Shown here: positions 5,765-14,100 of the stretch, in pieces
How positions within the stretch are numbered: position 1 is the first letter of the stretch
Layout: every line of letters starts with the position of its first letter
Assembly (NCBI GenBank): GCA_945869245.1
Contig: CAMBOY010000022.1
Location: forward strand, 1-19,639
Source of the DNA: Hydrogenophaga intermedia
GTDB lineage: Bacteria; Pseudomonadota; Gammaproteobacteria; Burkholderiales; Burkholderiaceae_C
Length of the DNA stretch: 19,639 nt
Reading direction: 5' to 3'
Translations under genes and position numbers: made by a program
Notes under the pieces: generated by a model
Database searches by the model: none
Seen by the model: only the letters and a program-made list of their open reading frames with translations
What the model was told of the DNA's origin: nothing

Positions 5765-7390
5765 TCACTTCTTGTTGGTTGGGCGCTTGGCTGTAACGGT
5801 CTTGGCTGGCTTGCCTTTGGCCGCTGTGCGTTGGCTCGCGGCGGTGGCCTTTTTTCTCTGACCGGGTGCTTGTGCCTTGGTTTTGCGCGCCGCTGCACTC
5901 GCCTTGGCACGCGGTTTTTTGCCTGCTGCGCTGTCTGCCGCTGTGCGAGTGCCCTTGGGCAGCATCAAAGTGAGTTGTTGGCCGCTTTTGAGCTTGCTGT
6001 TGGCAGACAAGGCGTTCCAGTTGGCAATTTGTCCGGCTGTTACCCGGTGGCGTTTGGCCAGGGAGGCCACCGTGTCGCCTTTGCGGGCTTTGACGGTGAC
6101 ACGCCGCAGCACCACCTCGGGTGTGAGACTGCGTTGGGCGTTGTCGACCACGTGCTCGGGCACGTCCTTGTCGATGCCGCGCCCGCGCTCCACCAACAGA
6201 CTGGAGCCAGCTTGCACCAACATACGTGGCGGAATGCGGTTGATGCCGCGCAGGTCGGACTCACCCATACCAACCCGCTGGGCGGCTTCGGCCACCGTCA
6301 TGGTTTTGGGTACCACCCAGGCGGTCCAACTCGCCAGCGGCCCACGGTGCTGCCGCAGTTGCGTGAGAAAGGCCATCGCGTTGTCGCGTGGCAGCAGAAT
6401 TTCGGGTGTGGCCGCTGCCATGACCATGGGTTTGTTCAGCGACGGGTTGAGCGTCCGAAAATCCGATTCGCTCACGCCCGCCAGCCGCGTGATGAGTGCC
6501 ACGTCCATGTCCCTGTCGATCGACACCGAGTCAAAAAAGGGATAGTTGGCGATCGCCGGTAGGCGCACGCCAAAGTCTTGCGGACGCGCGATGATGTTTT
6601 TTACCGCTTGCAGCTTGGGCACGTACTGGCGCGTTTCCAGCGGCATGTTCAAGTCGGTGTAGCTGGTGCCCAGGCCCTCGCGGGTGTTGCGGGTGATGGC
6701 GCGGTTGAGGTTGCCTTGGCCCCAGTTGTAGGCCGCCAGCGCCAGGTGCCAGTCGCCAAAGCGGCGGTGCAATTGCTGCAAGTAGTCCAGCGCGGCCTTG
6801 GTCGATGCGAGGACGTCGCGCCGATCGTCGCGAAAGATGTTCTGCTTGAGATCGAAGGACTCGCCCGTGGCCGGCATGAATTGCCACATGCCGGCCGCTT
6901 TGGCGTGCGACACCGCTTGCGGGTTGAAGGCGCTTTCGATGTAAGGCAACAGGGCCAGCTCCATCGGCATGCCACGGCGCTCGACCTCTTCAACAATGTG
7001 AAACAAGTACTTGCTGGAACGCTCGGTCATGCGTTGGATGTATTCGGGCCGACTGCCATACCAGCGCTCTTTTTCGCGCACGATGTCGTGGTCCAAATCG
7101 GGGATGGCAAAGCCGCGCCGTATGCGCTCCCACGCGTCTGCCGGGGCGCTGAGTTCGGTCACATCACCAGCGTTGACCGTGCCCAGGGTGATGGGCGTCA
7201 CCGAACCGCTGAGCACCGCCGGCGCGGTGCGTGGCGCAGAGGCACGCGCCACAGCCGGTGGTGGCGTGGCGGCGCTGCGGTTGTCGGCGGTCGGGCTGCT
7301 TGCTGCACGGGGCGCTGGGGTGGCGCAACCCGCGAGTAGGGCGGCCAATACACACAGCGCAGCAAGAGGGGTCTTCAACAACAAGGGCAT
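5765..7390 (-). CDS. mltD: Membrane-bound lytic murein transglycosylase D (MltD-like lipoprotein)
   Basis: This 541-residue lipoprotein cleaves the glycan strands of peptidoglycan, forming 1,6-anhydro ends. The signal peptide ends in a lipobox 'LLAGC' with lipidated C22. A low-complexity Ala/Pro/Thr spacer follows, and then the transglycosylase domain (about 135-235) with catalytic E152 in 'LPYIESAFNP', 'GMWQFMPATG' and 'ALAAYNWGQGN'. A C-terminal LysM domain (about 431-477, 'VKARKGDTVASLAKRHRVT') binds glycan, and a degenerate LysM-like repeat can be seen at about 357-400. The last 60 residues are a Lys/Ala-rich tail, unusual for the family. Its start lies 3 bases after the gloB stop, so the two are almost certainly co-transcribed and translationally coupled. 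The symbol follows the domain order; family naming is approximate. Confidence 0.93.
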   Translation of the reverse strand: MPLLLKTPLAALCVLAALLAGCATPAPRAASSPTADNRSAATPPPAVARASAPRTAPAVLSGSVTPITLGTVNAGDVTELSAPADAWERIRRGFAIPDLDHDIVREKERWYGSRPEYIQRMTERSSKYLFHIVEEVERRGMPMELALLPYIESAFNPQAVSHAKAAGMWQFMPATGESFDLKQNIFRDDRRDVLASTKAALDYLQQLHRRFGDWHLALAAYNWGQGNLNRAITRNTREGLGTSYTDLNMPLETRQYVPKLQAVKNIIARPQDFGVRLPAIANYPFFDSVSIDRDMDVALITRLAGVSESDFRTLNPSLNKPMVMAAATPEILLPRDNAMAFLTQLRQHRGPLASWTAWVVPKTMTVAEAAQRVGMGESDLRGINRIPPRMLVQAGSSLLVERGRGIDKDVPEHVVDNAQRSLTPEVVLRRVTVKARKGDTVASLAKRHRVTAGQIANWNALSANSKLKSGQQLTLMLPKGTRTAADSAAGKKPRAKASAAARKTKAQAPGQRKKATAASQRTAAKGKPAKTVTAKRPTNKK

Positions 7391-7393
7391 GGT

Positions 7394-8173
7394 TCAGAAT
7401 TGGTTTTTCCATTCACGCAGGACGGCCAAGGTATCGGCGCCAGCGCAGGGCAGGTGTCCCGCAAACACACCTGCGGCCTGTTGGACCGGCAGATGGTGAG
7501 TGCGCAAAAAAGGATTGATCGATTTTTCTAACTCTATGGAGCTGGGCAAGGTGGGCAAGTTCCGCTGCCGCAGTGCGAGGCAGCGGCGCTGGTGCGCTTG
7601 GATGTCCAGATTGTCGGGCTCTACCGCCAGCGCAAAGCGCAGGTTCGACAAGGTGTATTCGTGGGCGCAGCAGACTTGGGTGTGGTCGGGCAGGGCAGCC
7701 AGTTGGCTCAGACTGTGGTGCATATCGTGGGCTGTGCCTTCAAACAGGCGGCCACAGCCGGCGCTGAACAAGGTGTCGCCGCACATCAAGATCGGCGCGG
7801 CGCCGGGAGTCTCGCCCACGTAGGCGACATGGCCAGCGGTGTGTCCGGGCACCTCGATCACGCGCCAGACCACGCCCAAGACAGGGACCGTATCGCCCTG
7901 GGCGACCCACCGGTTGGCGCCAGCCGTGCGCGCTTGTTCCTTGGCGGGCGCCACGATAGGGCCTTGGCACTGCGCCGCGAGCAGGTTTAAACCACCCGTG
8001 TGGTCTGGGTGGTGGTGTGTCACTAGAATGGCCGCCAACGACAGCTTGCGGGCGGCTAGGAAGTCCAGCACCACCGCCGCGTCGCCAGGATCGACCACCA
8101 GCGCCGATTCGGTGTTGTGCAGCACCCAAATGTAGTTGTCGGTAAAGGCGGGCAGTGGCGTGAGGCTGAGCAC
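7394..8173 (-). CDS. gloB: Hydroxyacylglutathione hydrolase (glyoxalase II)
   Basis: This 259-residue metallo-beta-lactamase-fold enzyme hydrolyses S-D-lactoylglutathione to D-lactate and glutathione, the second step of methylglyoxal detoxification in the cytoplasm. The metal site is complete: THHHPDH (52-58, with H53, H55, D57, H58), H111 in 'VPGHTAGH', D133 in 'CGDTLFSAGCGRLFEGT', and H171 in 'CCAHEYTLSNLRFA'. The C-terminal glutathione-binding region has the expected 'NPFLRTH'. The start codon is GTG at 8173-8171, with AGGA about 9 bases upstream and the conserved opening 'LTPLPAFTDNYIWVL'. It is divergent from the methyltransferase gene, 75 bases away, and precedes mltD by 3 bases. Confidence 0.97.
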   Translation of the reverse strand: MLSLTPLPAFTDNYIWVLHNTESALVVDPGDAAVVLDFLAARKLSLAAILVTHHHPDHTGGLNLLAAQCQGPIVAPAKEQARTAGANRWVAQGDTVPVLGVVWRVIEVPGHTAGHVAYVGETPGAAPILMCGDTLFSAGCGRLFEGTAHDMHHSLSQLAALPDHTQVCCAHEYTLSNLRFALAVEPDNLDIQAHQRRCLALRQRNLPTLPSSIELEKSINPFLRTHHLPVQQAAGVFAGHLPCAGADTLAVLREWKNQF

Positions 8174-8248
8174 AACAAAAGGTCCTGGAAGCCCGGTCGA
8201 GAGCTGCGGTGTGGTGAGGCTGTCAACAGGCTGAGAAAATCAACAAAG

Positions 8249-9112
8249 ATGACGCACGAAATTATAGGCTTGGGCGACTGGTTGCAGTCTGCCGCCGGGC
8301 AGCGTGTCATGGCTTGGGAAACCCGCCAGCTGGAGCTGGCTGTGTGCGATGTATTTGGCTACCACGCAGTGCAACTGGGTTTGCCCGGCCTCGCAGGCCT
8401 AGCCGGCAGCCGCATGCCACACCGCTGGGTGTTGGGCAACGAGGCCGATCTGGTGGGCTCCCAGCCCAGCAGCCCTGCGACCGATGGCTGGGCCGACCCG
8501 GCCGCACTGCCGTTTCCCGACGCCAGCGTGGACTTGGTGGTGCTGCCACACACCTTGGAGTTGAGTGCCGATCCGCACGGGGTGCTGCGCGAGGTGGAGC
8601 GGGTGTTGGTGCCCGAGGGCAGGGTGGTGATGACGCTATTCAACCCCCTGAGCCTGTGGGGCTTGCGCCAGGCCCGCGCCCATGTGTGTCGCCGCGTTGG
8701 TCTGTCGGTGTGGGGCCAATTGTTTTTGCCTTCGGTGGGCGACTACATTGCGCCGTGGCGCGTGCGCGACTGGCTCAGCTTCATGAACCTCGAGGTGCAA
8801 TCGCAACGCTATGGGGTGTATGTTTGGCCAACCCAGTCGCCGGCGTGGTTGGATCGTTTGGATGCCATGAACCGCATGGGCGCGCGGTGGTGGCCGGTGA
8901 TGGGGGCGGTGTACTTTGTCGAGGCGACCAAACGCGTGCGCGGTATGCGCTTGCTGGGGCCTGCCTGGCGCCCACGGCGTTTGGCGCTCAAGCCCGTGCC
9001 CGCTGCGGTGTCCAGCGCGCCTGCCGTGTCGCACCACGAACCAGCCAGCCGCACACCACCTCCTGTGAGCACAGAAAGCATGACATGTCAGAACACAACG
9101 ATACCGTGGTGA
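8249..9112 (+). CDS. Class I SAM-dependent methyltransferase-like protein
   Basis: This 287-residue protein has the Methyltransf_11-type pattern in its middle: 'LPFPDASVDLVVLPHTLEL' (motif II region, about 91-109) followed by 'VLREVERVLVPEGRVVMTLFNP' (motif III region), and then 'LSLWGLRQ'. The usual glycine-rich motif I (GxGxG), which holds S-adenosylmethionine, is not evident in the N-terminal third, where only 'HRWVLGNEADLVG' could correspond. It may therefore bind cofactor atypically or be degenerate. A C-terminal 45-residue Pro/Ser/Thr-rich tail overlaps the start of rnhA by 28 bases. The ATG at 8249 has no strong Shine-Dalgarno sequence. Genes of this type sit between gloB and rnhA in many betaproteobacteria; the substrate is unknown. 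Confidence 0.85.
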   Translation: MTHEIIGLGDWLQSAAGQRVMAWETRQLELAVCDVFGYHAVQLGLPGLAGLAGSRMPHRWVLGNEADLVGSQPSSPATDGWADPAALPFPDASVDLVVLPHTLELSADPHGVLREVERVLVPEGRVVMTLFNPLSLWGLRQARAHVCRRVGLSVWGQLFLPSVGDYIAPWRVRDWLSFMNLEVQSQRYGVYVWPTQSPAWLDRLDAMNRMGARWWPVMGAVYFVEATKRVRGMRLLGPAWRPRRLALKPVPAAVSSAPAVSHHEPASRTPPPVSTESMTCQNTTIPW

Positions 9113-9531
9113 TGTACACCGATGGCGCCTGCAAAGGCAACCCCGGCCCCGGCGGTTGGGGCGTGTGGCTGCGTGCCGGTGCGCACAGCAAAGAATTGTG
9201 CGGCGGCGAACGGCTGACCACCAACAACCGCATGGAGTTGATGGCCGTGATCGAGGGTTTGCGCGCGCTCAAGCGTCCCTGTGTAGTGCACCTGTACCTA
9301 GACAGCCAATATGTGCGCAAAGGCATCACCGAGTGGATCCACGGCTGGAAGGCCAAGGGCTGGCGCAACGCAGCCAAAGAGCCCGTGAAAAACGCCGATT
9401 TGTGGCAAGCGCTGGACGAACTGGTCTACCGTGGGCCGCACCAGATTGAGTGGCACTGGGTCAAGGGGCACGCCGGCGACCCGGGCAACGAACGCGCCGA
9501 CGCGCTGGCGAACCGGGGTGTGCCGGCCTGA
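9085..9531 (+). CDS. rnhA: Ribonuclease HI
   Basis: This 148-residue enzyme degrades the RNA strand of RNA-DNA hybrids, removing R-loops and primer RNA. All four carboxylates of the active site are present: D13 in 'YTDGACKGNPGPGGWG', E51 in 'TTNNRMELMA', D73 in 'LDSQYVRKGITEW' and D139 in 'NERADALA'. The flexible-loop histidine H129 ('KGHAGDPGNERAD') and the basic protrusion 'HGWKAKGWRN' (86-94) are also there. Length agrees with E. coli RNase HI (155). The start lies inside the end of the methyltransferase gene (28-base overlap in another frame), so translation is likely coupled. In related genomes dnaQ often follows; here an RND operon does. Confidence 0.98.
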   Translation: MSEHNDTVVMYTDGACKGNPGPGGWGVWLRAGAHSKELCGGERLTTNNRMELMAVIEGLRALKRPCVVHLYLDSQYVRKGITEWIHGWKAKGWRNAAKEPVKNADLWQALDELVYRGPHQIEWHWVKGHAGDPGNERADALANRGVPA

Positions 9532-9644
9532 ACCGCGCACCGGGCTTGTCGGGCGTGCTACACACGCGCTTTACAGTCCGCTGTTACATTGGCTTGCATC
9601 TGCCGGGGCACCGAGCCCAGGTGTGTTCTTGTAAGTGAGACTGC

Positions 9645-10970
9645 ATGGCCAAAAAAATGGTGTACACCGTGGTGGCGGTGTGTGGAATTGGCGCCGCTTC
9701 AGCGGCCGCTTGGTGGATGCAGCGTCCCGCCCCAGCGGCCGCCAGCGGTGCGAGTGCGCAGGCCCCAGGCGCAGCGGCGCCCACAGCGGGTGCGCCGGCT
9801 GGTCCCGGCGGCGGCCCTGGGGCTGGTGCCCCGCGCGGCGGTGGCACGCCGGCGGTCGAGGTGGCCACCGTGGGCACCCAGTCCTTGCGCGACGACGCCC
9901 AGTCGGTGGGCACGGTGCGCTCGCGCCAAAGCGTGGTGTTGCGGCCCGAGGTGTCGGGTCGCGTGGCCCACATCGGTTTCAAAGATGGCTCAGCGGTCAA
10001 GCGGGGTCAGGTGTTGGTGCGCTTGGACGACACCTTGCAAAAAGCCGAGTTGAGCCAGGCCGAGGCACAGTTGTCGATCGCCCGGACCAATTTGCGGCGC
10101 AACCAAGAACTGGTGGCGCAAAACTTTGTGGCGCAGCGGGTGCTCGACGAAAGCCAAGCCAGTCTGCAAGTGGCCCAGGCCCAGGTGGCGCTGGCCCGGG
10201 CGCGGTTGGAGCGCATGGTGATTCGGGCGCCGTTTGACGGGGTGACAGGCCTGCGGCAAGTGGATCTGGGGGCCTACGTCAGAGACGGCGCGGACCTTGT
10301 GAACCTCGAGGACAGCTCGGAATTGTTGGTGGACTACCGCTTGTCCGAACGCTACCAAACCAAGGTGCAACTCGGCCAAAGCGTGGAGCTCACGCTCGAT
10401 GGCTTGCCCGGTGAGAAATTCACAGCGCGGATTGTGGCGGTCGATCCGCTGCTTGATGCCAATGGGCGGTCCTTGTTGGTGCGTGCGGCCTTGCCGGGCA
10501 AAGCCGACGGCTCGGTGCGCCCTGGCATGTTCGCCCGCGTGACCACGGTGTTTGCGGTGTTCGACAACGCCATGGTGGTGCCCGAAGAAGCCCTCGTGCC
10601 GCAGGGTGGCAAGCAGTTTGTGTTTCGCATCGACAGGGAAGGCGAGGGCGATTCGGCGAAGGCACTGTCCAAACGGGTGGAGGTGCAAATCGGCGCTCGC
10701 CGCGGCCCCATGGTGCAGATCGCCGGCGATATTCGCCCCGGCGACACCGTGGTGTTGGCCGGGCAGCAGCGCCTGCAAAAAGACGGCACAGCGGTGCGTG
10801 TGGTCGACCTCAATCGTCCGCCGTCTGGGCGCGGTGGTCCGGGTGGTGGCACCCCCACTGGTGGGCCTGCGGGCGCCAGTGGGGCCGACACCAAGAGATC
10901 TGACGGCGCCGCGGCGCCGCGCAGCGAGGGCGGACCACCCCCCGGTGCGCCGGCGCGAGCCCCCAACTGA
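9645..10970 (+). CDS. RND efflux periplasmic adaptor subunit (MdtA/AcrA-like, HlyD family)
   Basis: This 441-residue membrane-fusion protein connects an inner-membrane RND pump to an outer-membrane channel. It has an N-terminal hydrophobic anchor (about 6-24), then a Gly/Pro/Ala-rich spacer (about 27-70). The adaptor core follows: 'VVLRPEVSGRVAHIGFKDGSAVKRGQVLVRLDD' (lipoyl-type half), an alpha-hairpin rich in Ala/Gln/Leu (about 133-190), the second lipoyl half 'MVIRAPFDGVTGLRQVDLGAYV', and a beta-barrel with 'VRPGMFARVTTVF'. It ends in a second Gly/Pro-rich disordered tail of about 50 residues. The pump gene begins 29 bases later, so they form an operon. Upstream, TACATT at 9585-9590 could be a -10 box but no -35 is seen. 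No local regulator is present. Confidence 0.94.
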   Translation: MAKKMVYTVVAVCGIGAASAAAWWMQRPAPAAASGASAQAPGAAAPTAGAPAGPGGGPGAGAPRGGGTPAVEVATVGTQSLRDDAQSVGTVRSRQSVVLRPEVSGRVAHIGFKDGSAVKRGQVLVRLDDTLQKAELSQAEAQLSIARTNLRRNQELVAQNFVAQRVLDESQASLQVAQAQVALARARLERMVIRAPFDGVTGLRQVDLGAYVRDGADLVNLEDSSELLVDYRLSERYQTKVQLGQSVELTLDGLPGEKFTARIVAVDPLLDANGRSLLVRAALPGKADGSVRPGMFARVTTVFAVFDNAMVVPEEALVPQGGKQFVFRIDREGEGDSAKALSKRVEVQIGARRGPMVQIAGDIRPGDTVVLAGQQRLQKDGTAVRVVDLNRPPSGRGGPGGGTPTGGPAGASGADTKRSDGAAAPRSEGGPPPGAPARAPN

Positions 10971-10999
10971 CGGTCCGTCCCGCCTTCTCGGAGACCCCG

Positions 11000-13900
11000 A
11001 TGCAATTGCCCGAACTATCCATCCGCCGCCCGGTGTTTGCCAGCGTGTTGTCCTTGCTGATTGTGTTGGTGGGTCTGGTGTCGTTCCAGCAGCTCACGGT
11101 GCGCGAATACCCCAAGATCGACGAGCCCCGCGTCACAGTGACCACGCGCTTCGCTGGTGCGTCCAGCGAGGTGGTGGAGTCCCAAGTCACCAAGCCGCTG
11201 GAGGATTCGCTCGCCGGTATTGAGGGGGTGGACGTCATCACCTCGATCAGCCGCCAGGAGCAAAGCCAGATCACAGTGCGTTTTGCGCTCGAGCGCGACC
11301 CCGATTCGGCCGCCGCCGATGTGCGCGACAAAGTCAGCCGGGTGCGCCAGCGCCTGCCGCAGAGCATCGACGAGCCGGTGATCGCCAAGGTAGAGGCCGA
11401 CGCGTTCCCGGTGGTGTGGATTGCGCTGAGTTCCGAACTGCATTCGCCGCTGGAGCTGTCCGACCTGGCCAGCCGGGTGGCCAAACCGGTGCTGCAGACG
11501 GCCCCCGGGGTGGCTGATGTGCGGGTGTTTGGCGAACGCAAATACGCCATGCGCATCTGGCTCGATCCTGATCGCCTGGCCGCGTACGGCCTGACGGTGC
11601 AAGAGGTGGAAGAGGCTTTGCGCCGCTCCAACTTAGAAGTGCCAGCCGGGCGCATCGAGAGCCAGCAGCGCGAGTTCAACGTGACCGCCTCGACCGATTT
11701 GCAAAGCCCGCAGCAGTTTCGCGAACTGACGATTCGCACCATCAAAGGCCAGCCCATACGCCTGGGTGATGTGGCGCGTGTGCAGCAAGCCGCGCAGGAC
11801 GAGCGCAGCTCGGTGCGCATCAACGGCCGCGAGGCGGTGTCGCTGGGGGTGATCCGCCAGGCCACGGCCAACCCGCTGGAGCTGTCGGCGGGCGTGCGCC
11901 GCCTGCTTGACAAGGTGCGGCAAGACCTGCCAGCCGGTATCACGGTGGACATCGCCAACGACAGCTCGGTGTTTATTGACCGCTCGATCAAGGCGGTCTA
12001 CACCACCATCGCCGAAGCGGTGGTGTTGGTGGCCTTGGTGATTTTTGTGTTTCTGCGCACCTTCCGCGCATCCATCATTCCGCTGGTGACGATTCCGGTC
12101 AGCCTGATCGGCGCGTTTGCCTTGATGGCGTTGTTCGGTTTTTCGATCAACACCTTGACCCTGCTGGCCTTGGTGCTGGCCATTGGCCTGGTGGTGGACG
12201 ACGCGATTGTGGTGCTGGAGAACATCTACCGGCATATCGAAGCCGGCATGCAGCCGTTTGAAGCGGCGATCAAAGGCGCGCGTGAAATTGGTTTTGCGGT
12301 GGTGGCGATGACGCTCACCCTGGCGGCGGTGTACGCCCCGCTGGCCTTTACGCCGGGGCGCACCGGCCGCCTGTTTGCCGAGTTTGCGCTGGCCTTGGCC
12401 GGCGCGGTGTTGGTGTCGGGTTTTGTGGCGCTGACCCTATCGCCCATGATGTGCGCCAAGCTGCTCAAGCACAACCCCCAGCCAAGCCGGTTTGACCGGA
12501 CCATGGAAGCCGGCTTCACCCGATTGACCAAGGGCTATGGGCGCACCCTGCGCGGGGCCTTGCGCTGGCGCTGGGCCATGGTGCTGGTGATGGCCGCCAG
12601 CGCAGCCGGCAGCTATTGGTTGTTCCAGACCGCCCAAAAAGAGTTGGCGCCCTTGGAAGACCGGGGGGTGATTGTGATCAACGTCAACGGCCCGGACGGC
12701 GCCACACTGGACTACACCCGCCGCTATGCCGAGGCGATTGAACGCGTGGGCATGGGCTACCCTGAGTTCGACCGCATCTTTGCCAACATCGGCAACCCCA
12801 GCGTGGCCCAAGGCACCATCTTTTTGCGTGCTACGCCGTGGGAAGAGCGCGAACGCAGCATGCAAGAGATCGCGCGCGAAATCACGCCTCGCATCTCGGG
12901 CTTGCCCGGCATCAGCGCCTTCCCGATCACGCCGCCCTCGCTCGGACAGGGCTTTCGCGAGCGGCCGGTCAATTTTGTGATCACCACCTCCGACAGTTAC
13001 CCAAACCTGTCGCGGGTGGTGCGCCAGTTCCAAGACGAAATGGCCAAGGTGCCCGGCTTTGTGCAGGTGGACACCGACTTGCGCTTGAACAAGCCGGAGA
13101 TTCGCCTCGACGTGGACCGGGAGCGCGCCGCCGACATGGGCGTGAGCGTGGACGCGATCGCCCGCACCGTGGAGACCATGCTGGGGGGGCGCATCGTCAC
13201 CCGCTACAAACGCGACGGCGAGCAGTACGACGTGGTGTTGCAAACCGTATCGGCCAACCGCAACACCCCCGACGACATCGACCGCCTGTTCGTCAAAGGA
13301 CGCGGCGATGCCATGATTCCTCTGGCGTCATTGGTCAAGACCCGCGAGGTGGTGGTGCCGCGCGAGCTCAACCATTTTGCGCAGCGCCGCAGCGCCAGCA
13401 TCACCGCCAACCTCAGCCCGGACTTTGCGCTCGGCGAGGCCTTGGCCACCATGGACCGCATCGCCCGCGAGGTATTGCCGCCTGGTTATGCCACCGACCT
13501 CAACGGCCAGAGCCGAGAGTTCCAAAGTGCCTCGGGCTCGCTGGCGATTGTGTTTGCGCTGGCGTTGCTGTTTATTTTTCTGGTGTTGGCGGCCCAGTTC
13601 GAGAGCTTTGTCGACCCCTTCATCATTTTGCTCAGCGTGCCCTTGAGCATGTTGGGCGCGTTGTTGGCCTTGCGCTGGACTGGGGGCAGCATCAATGTCT
13701 ACAGCCAAATTGGCCTGATTACCCTAGTGGGACTGATCACCAAGCACGGTATCTTGATTGTGGAGTTTGCCAACCAGCTGCGCGAAGAGGGCAAGAGCAA
13801 GCTCGACGCGGTGTGCGAAGCCGCCCAGCTGCGCTTGCGCCCGATTCTCATGACCACCGGAGCCATGGTGCTGGGTGCGATTCCGCTGGCCTTGGCCAGT

Positions 13901-14083
13901 GGCGCGGGCGCCGAGAGCCGACAGCAGATTGGTTGGGTGATTGTGGGTGGCATGAGTGTGGGCACCTTGCTGACGCTGTTTGTGGTGCCGGCGGTGTACT
14001 TGCTGCTGTCGCGCCGTCCAGACCTGGCACCCGCAGCCGCGCTGCCACCCAGTGCGATGCCCGCTCCAGCGTCCGCCGCTTGA
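11000..14083 (+). CDS. RND efflux pump permease (HAE1/AcrB-like)
   Basis: This 1027-residue inner-membrane transporter is a proton-driven RND pump that exports hydrophobic or amphiphilic compounds. The start has CGGAG about 6 bases upstream and gives 'MQLPELSIRRPVFASVLSLL', the usual first helix. Two duplicated halves are visible, each with a large periplasmic loop after the first helix. The proton relay is present: D400-D401 in 'GLVVDDAIVVLENIYRH' (helix 4) and K915 in 'LITKHGILIVEFANQLREEG' (helix 10), equivalent to AcrB D407, D408 and K940. It pairs with the adaptor upstream. No outer-membrane factor follows; moeA converges from the other strand 17 bases away. Substrates cannot be inferred; the hydrophobic-drug (HAE1) group is favoured over heavy-metal pumps by the sequence style. 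Confidence 0.96.
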   Translation: MQLPELSIRRPVFASVLSLLIVLVGLVSFQQLTVREYPKIDEPRVTVTTRFAGASSEVVESQVTKPLEDSLAGIEGVDVITSISRQEQSQITVRFALERDPDSAAADVRDKVSRVRQRLPQSIDEPVIAKVEADAFPVVWIALSSELHSPLELSDLASRVAKPVLQTAPGVADVRVFGERKYAMRIWLDPDRLAAYGLTVQEVEEALRRSNLEVPAGRIESQQREFNVTASTDLQSPQQFRELTIRTIKGQPIRLGDVARVQQAAQDERSSVRINGREAVSLGVIRQATANPLELSAGVRRLLDKVRQDLPAGITVDIANDSSVFIDRSIKAVYTTIAEAVVLVALVIFVFLRTFRASIIPLVTIPVSLIGAFALMALFGFSINTLTLLALVLAIGLVVDDAIVVLENIYRHIEAGMQPFEAAIKGAREIGFAVVAMTLTLAAVYAPLAFTPGRTGRLFAEFALALAGAVLVSGFVALTLSPMMCAKLLKHNPQPSRFDRTMEAGFTRLTKGYGRTLRGALRWRWAMVLVMAASAAGSYWLFQTAQKELAPLEDRGVIVINVNGPDGATLDYTRRYAEAIERVGMGYPEFDRIFANIGNPSVAQGTIFLRATPWEERERSMQEIAREITPRISGLPGISAFPITPPSLGQGFRERPVNFVITTSDSYPNLSRVVRQFQDEMAKVPGFVQVDTDLRLNKPEIRLDVDRERAADMGVSVDAIARTVETMLGGRIVTRYKRDGEQYDVVLQTVSANRNTPDDIDRLFVKGRGDAMIPLASLVKTREVVVPRELNHFAQRRSASITANLSPDFALGEALATMDRIAREVLPPGYATDLNGQSREFQSASGSLAIVFALALLFIFLVLAAQFESFVDPFIILLSVPLSMLGALLALRWTGGSINVYSQIGLITLVGLITKHGILIVEFANQLREEGKSKLDAVCEAAQLRLRPILMTTGAMVLGAIPLALASGAGAESRQQIGWVIVGGMSVGTLLTLFVVPAVYLLLSRRPDLAPAAALPPSAMPAPASAA

Positions 14084-14100
14084 GCGAGCCGGACAGCGCC

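Noticed and set aside
8221..8226. Perfect TTGACA on the minus strand upstream of gloB
   Set aside because: No AT-rich -10 box occurs 15-19 bases downstream of it, so it is not supported as a promoter.
8217..8233. AGGCTG direct repeat in the gloB/methyltransferase spacer
   Set aside because: Two 6-base copies 11 bp apart are too short to stand out from chance, and no dyad or promoter element goes with them.
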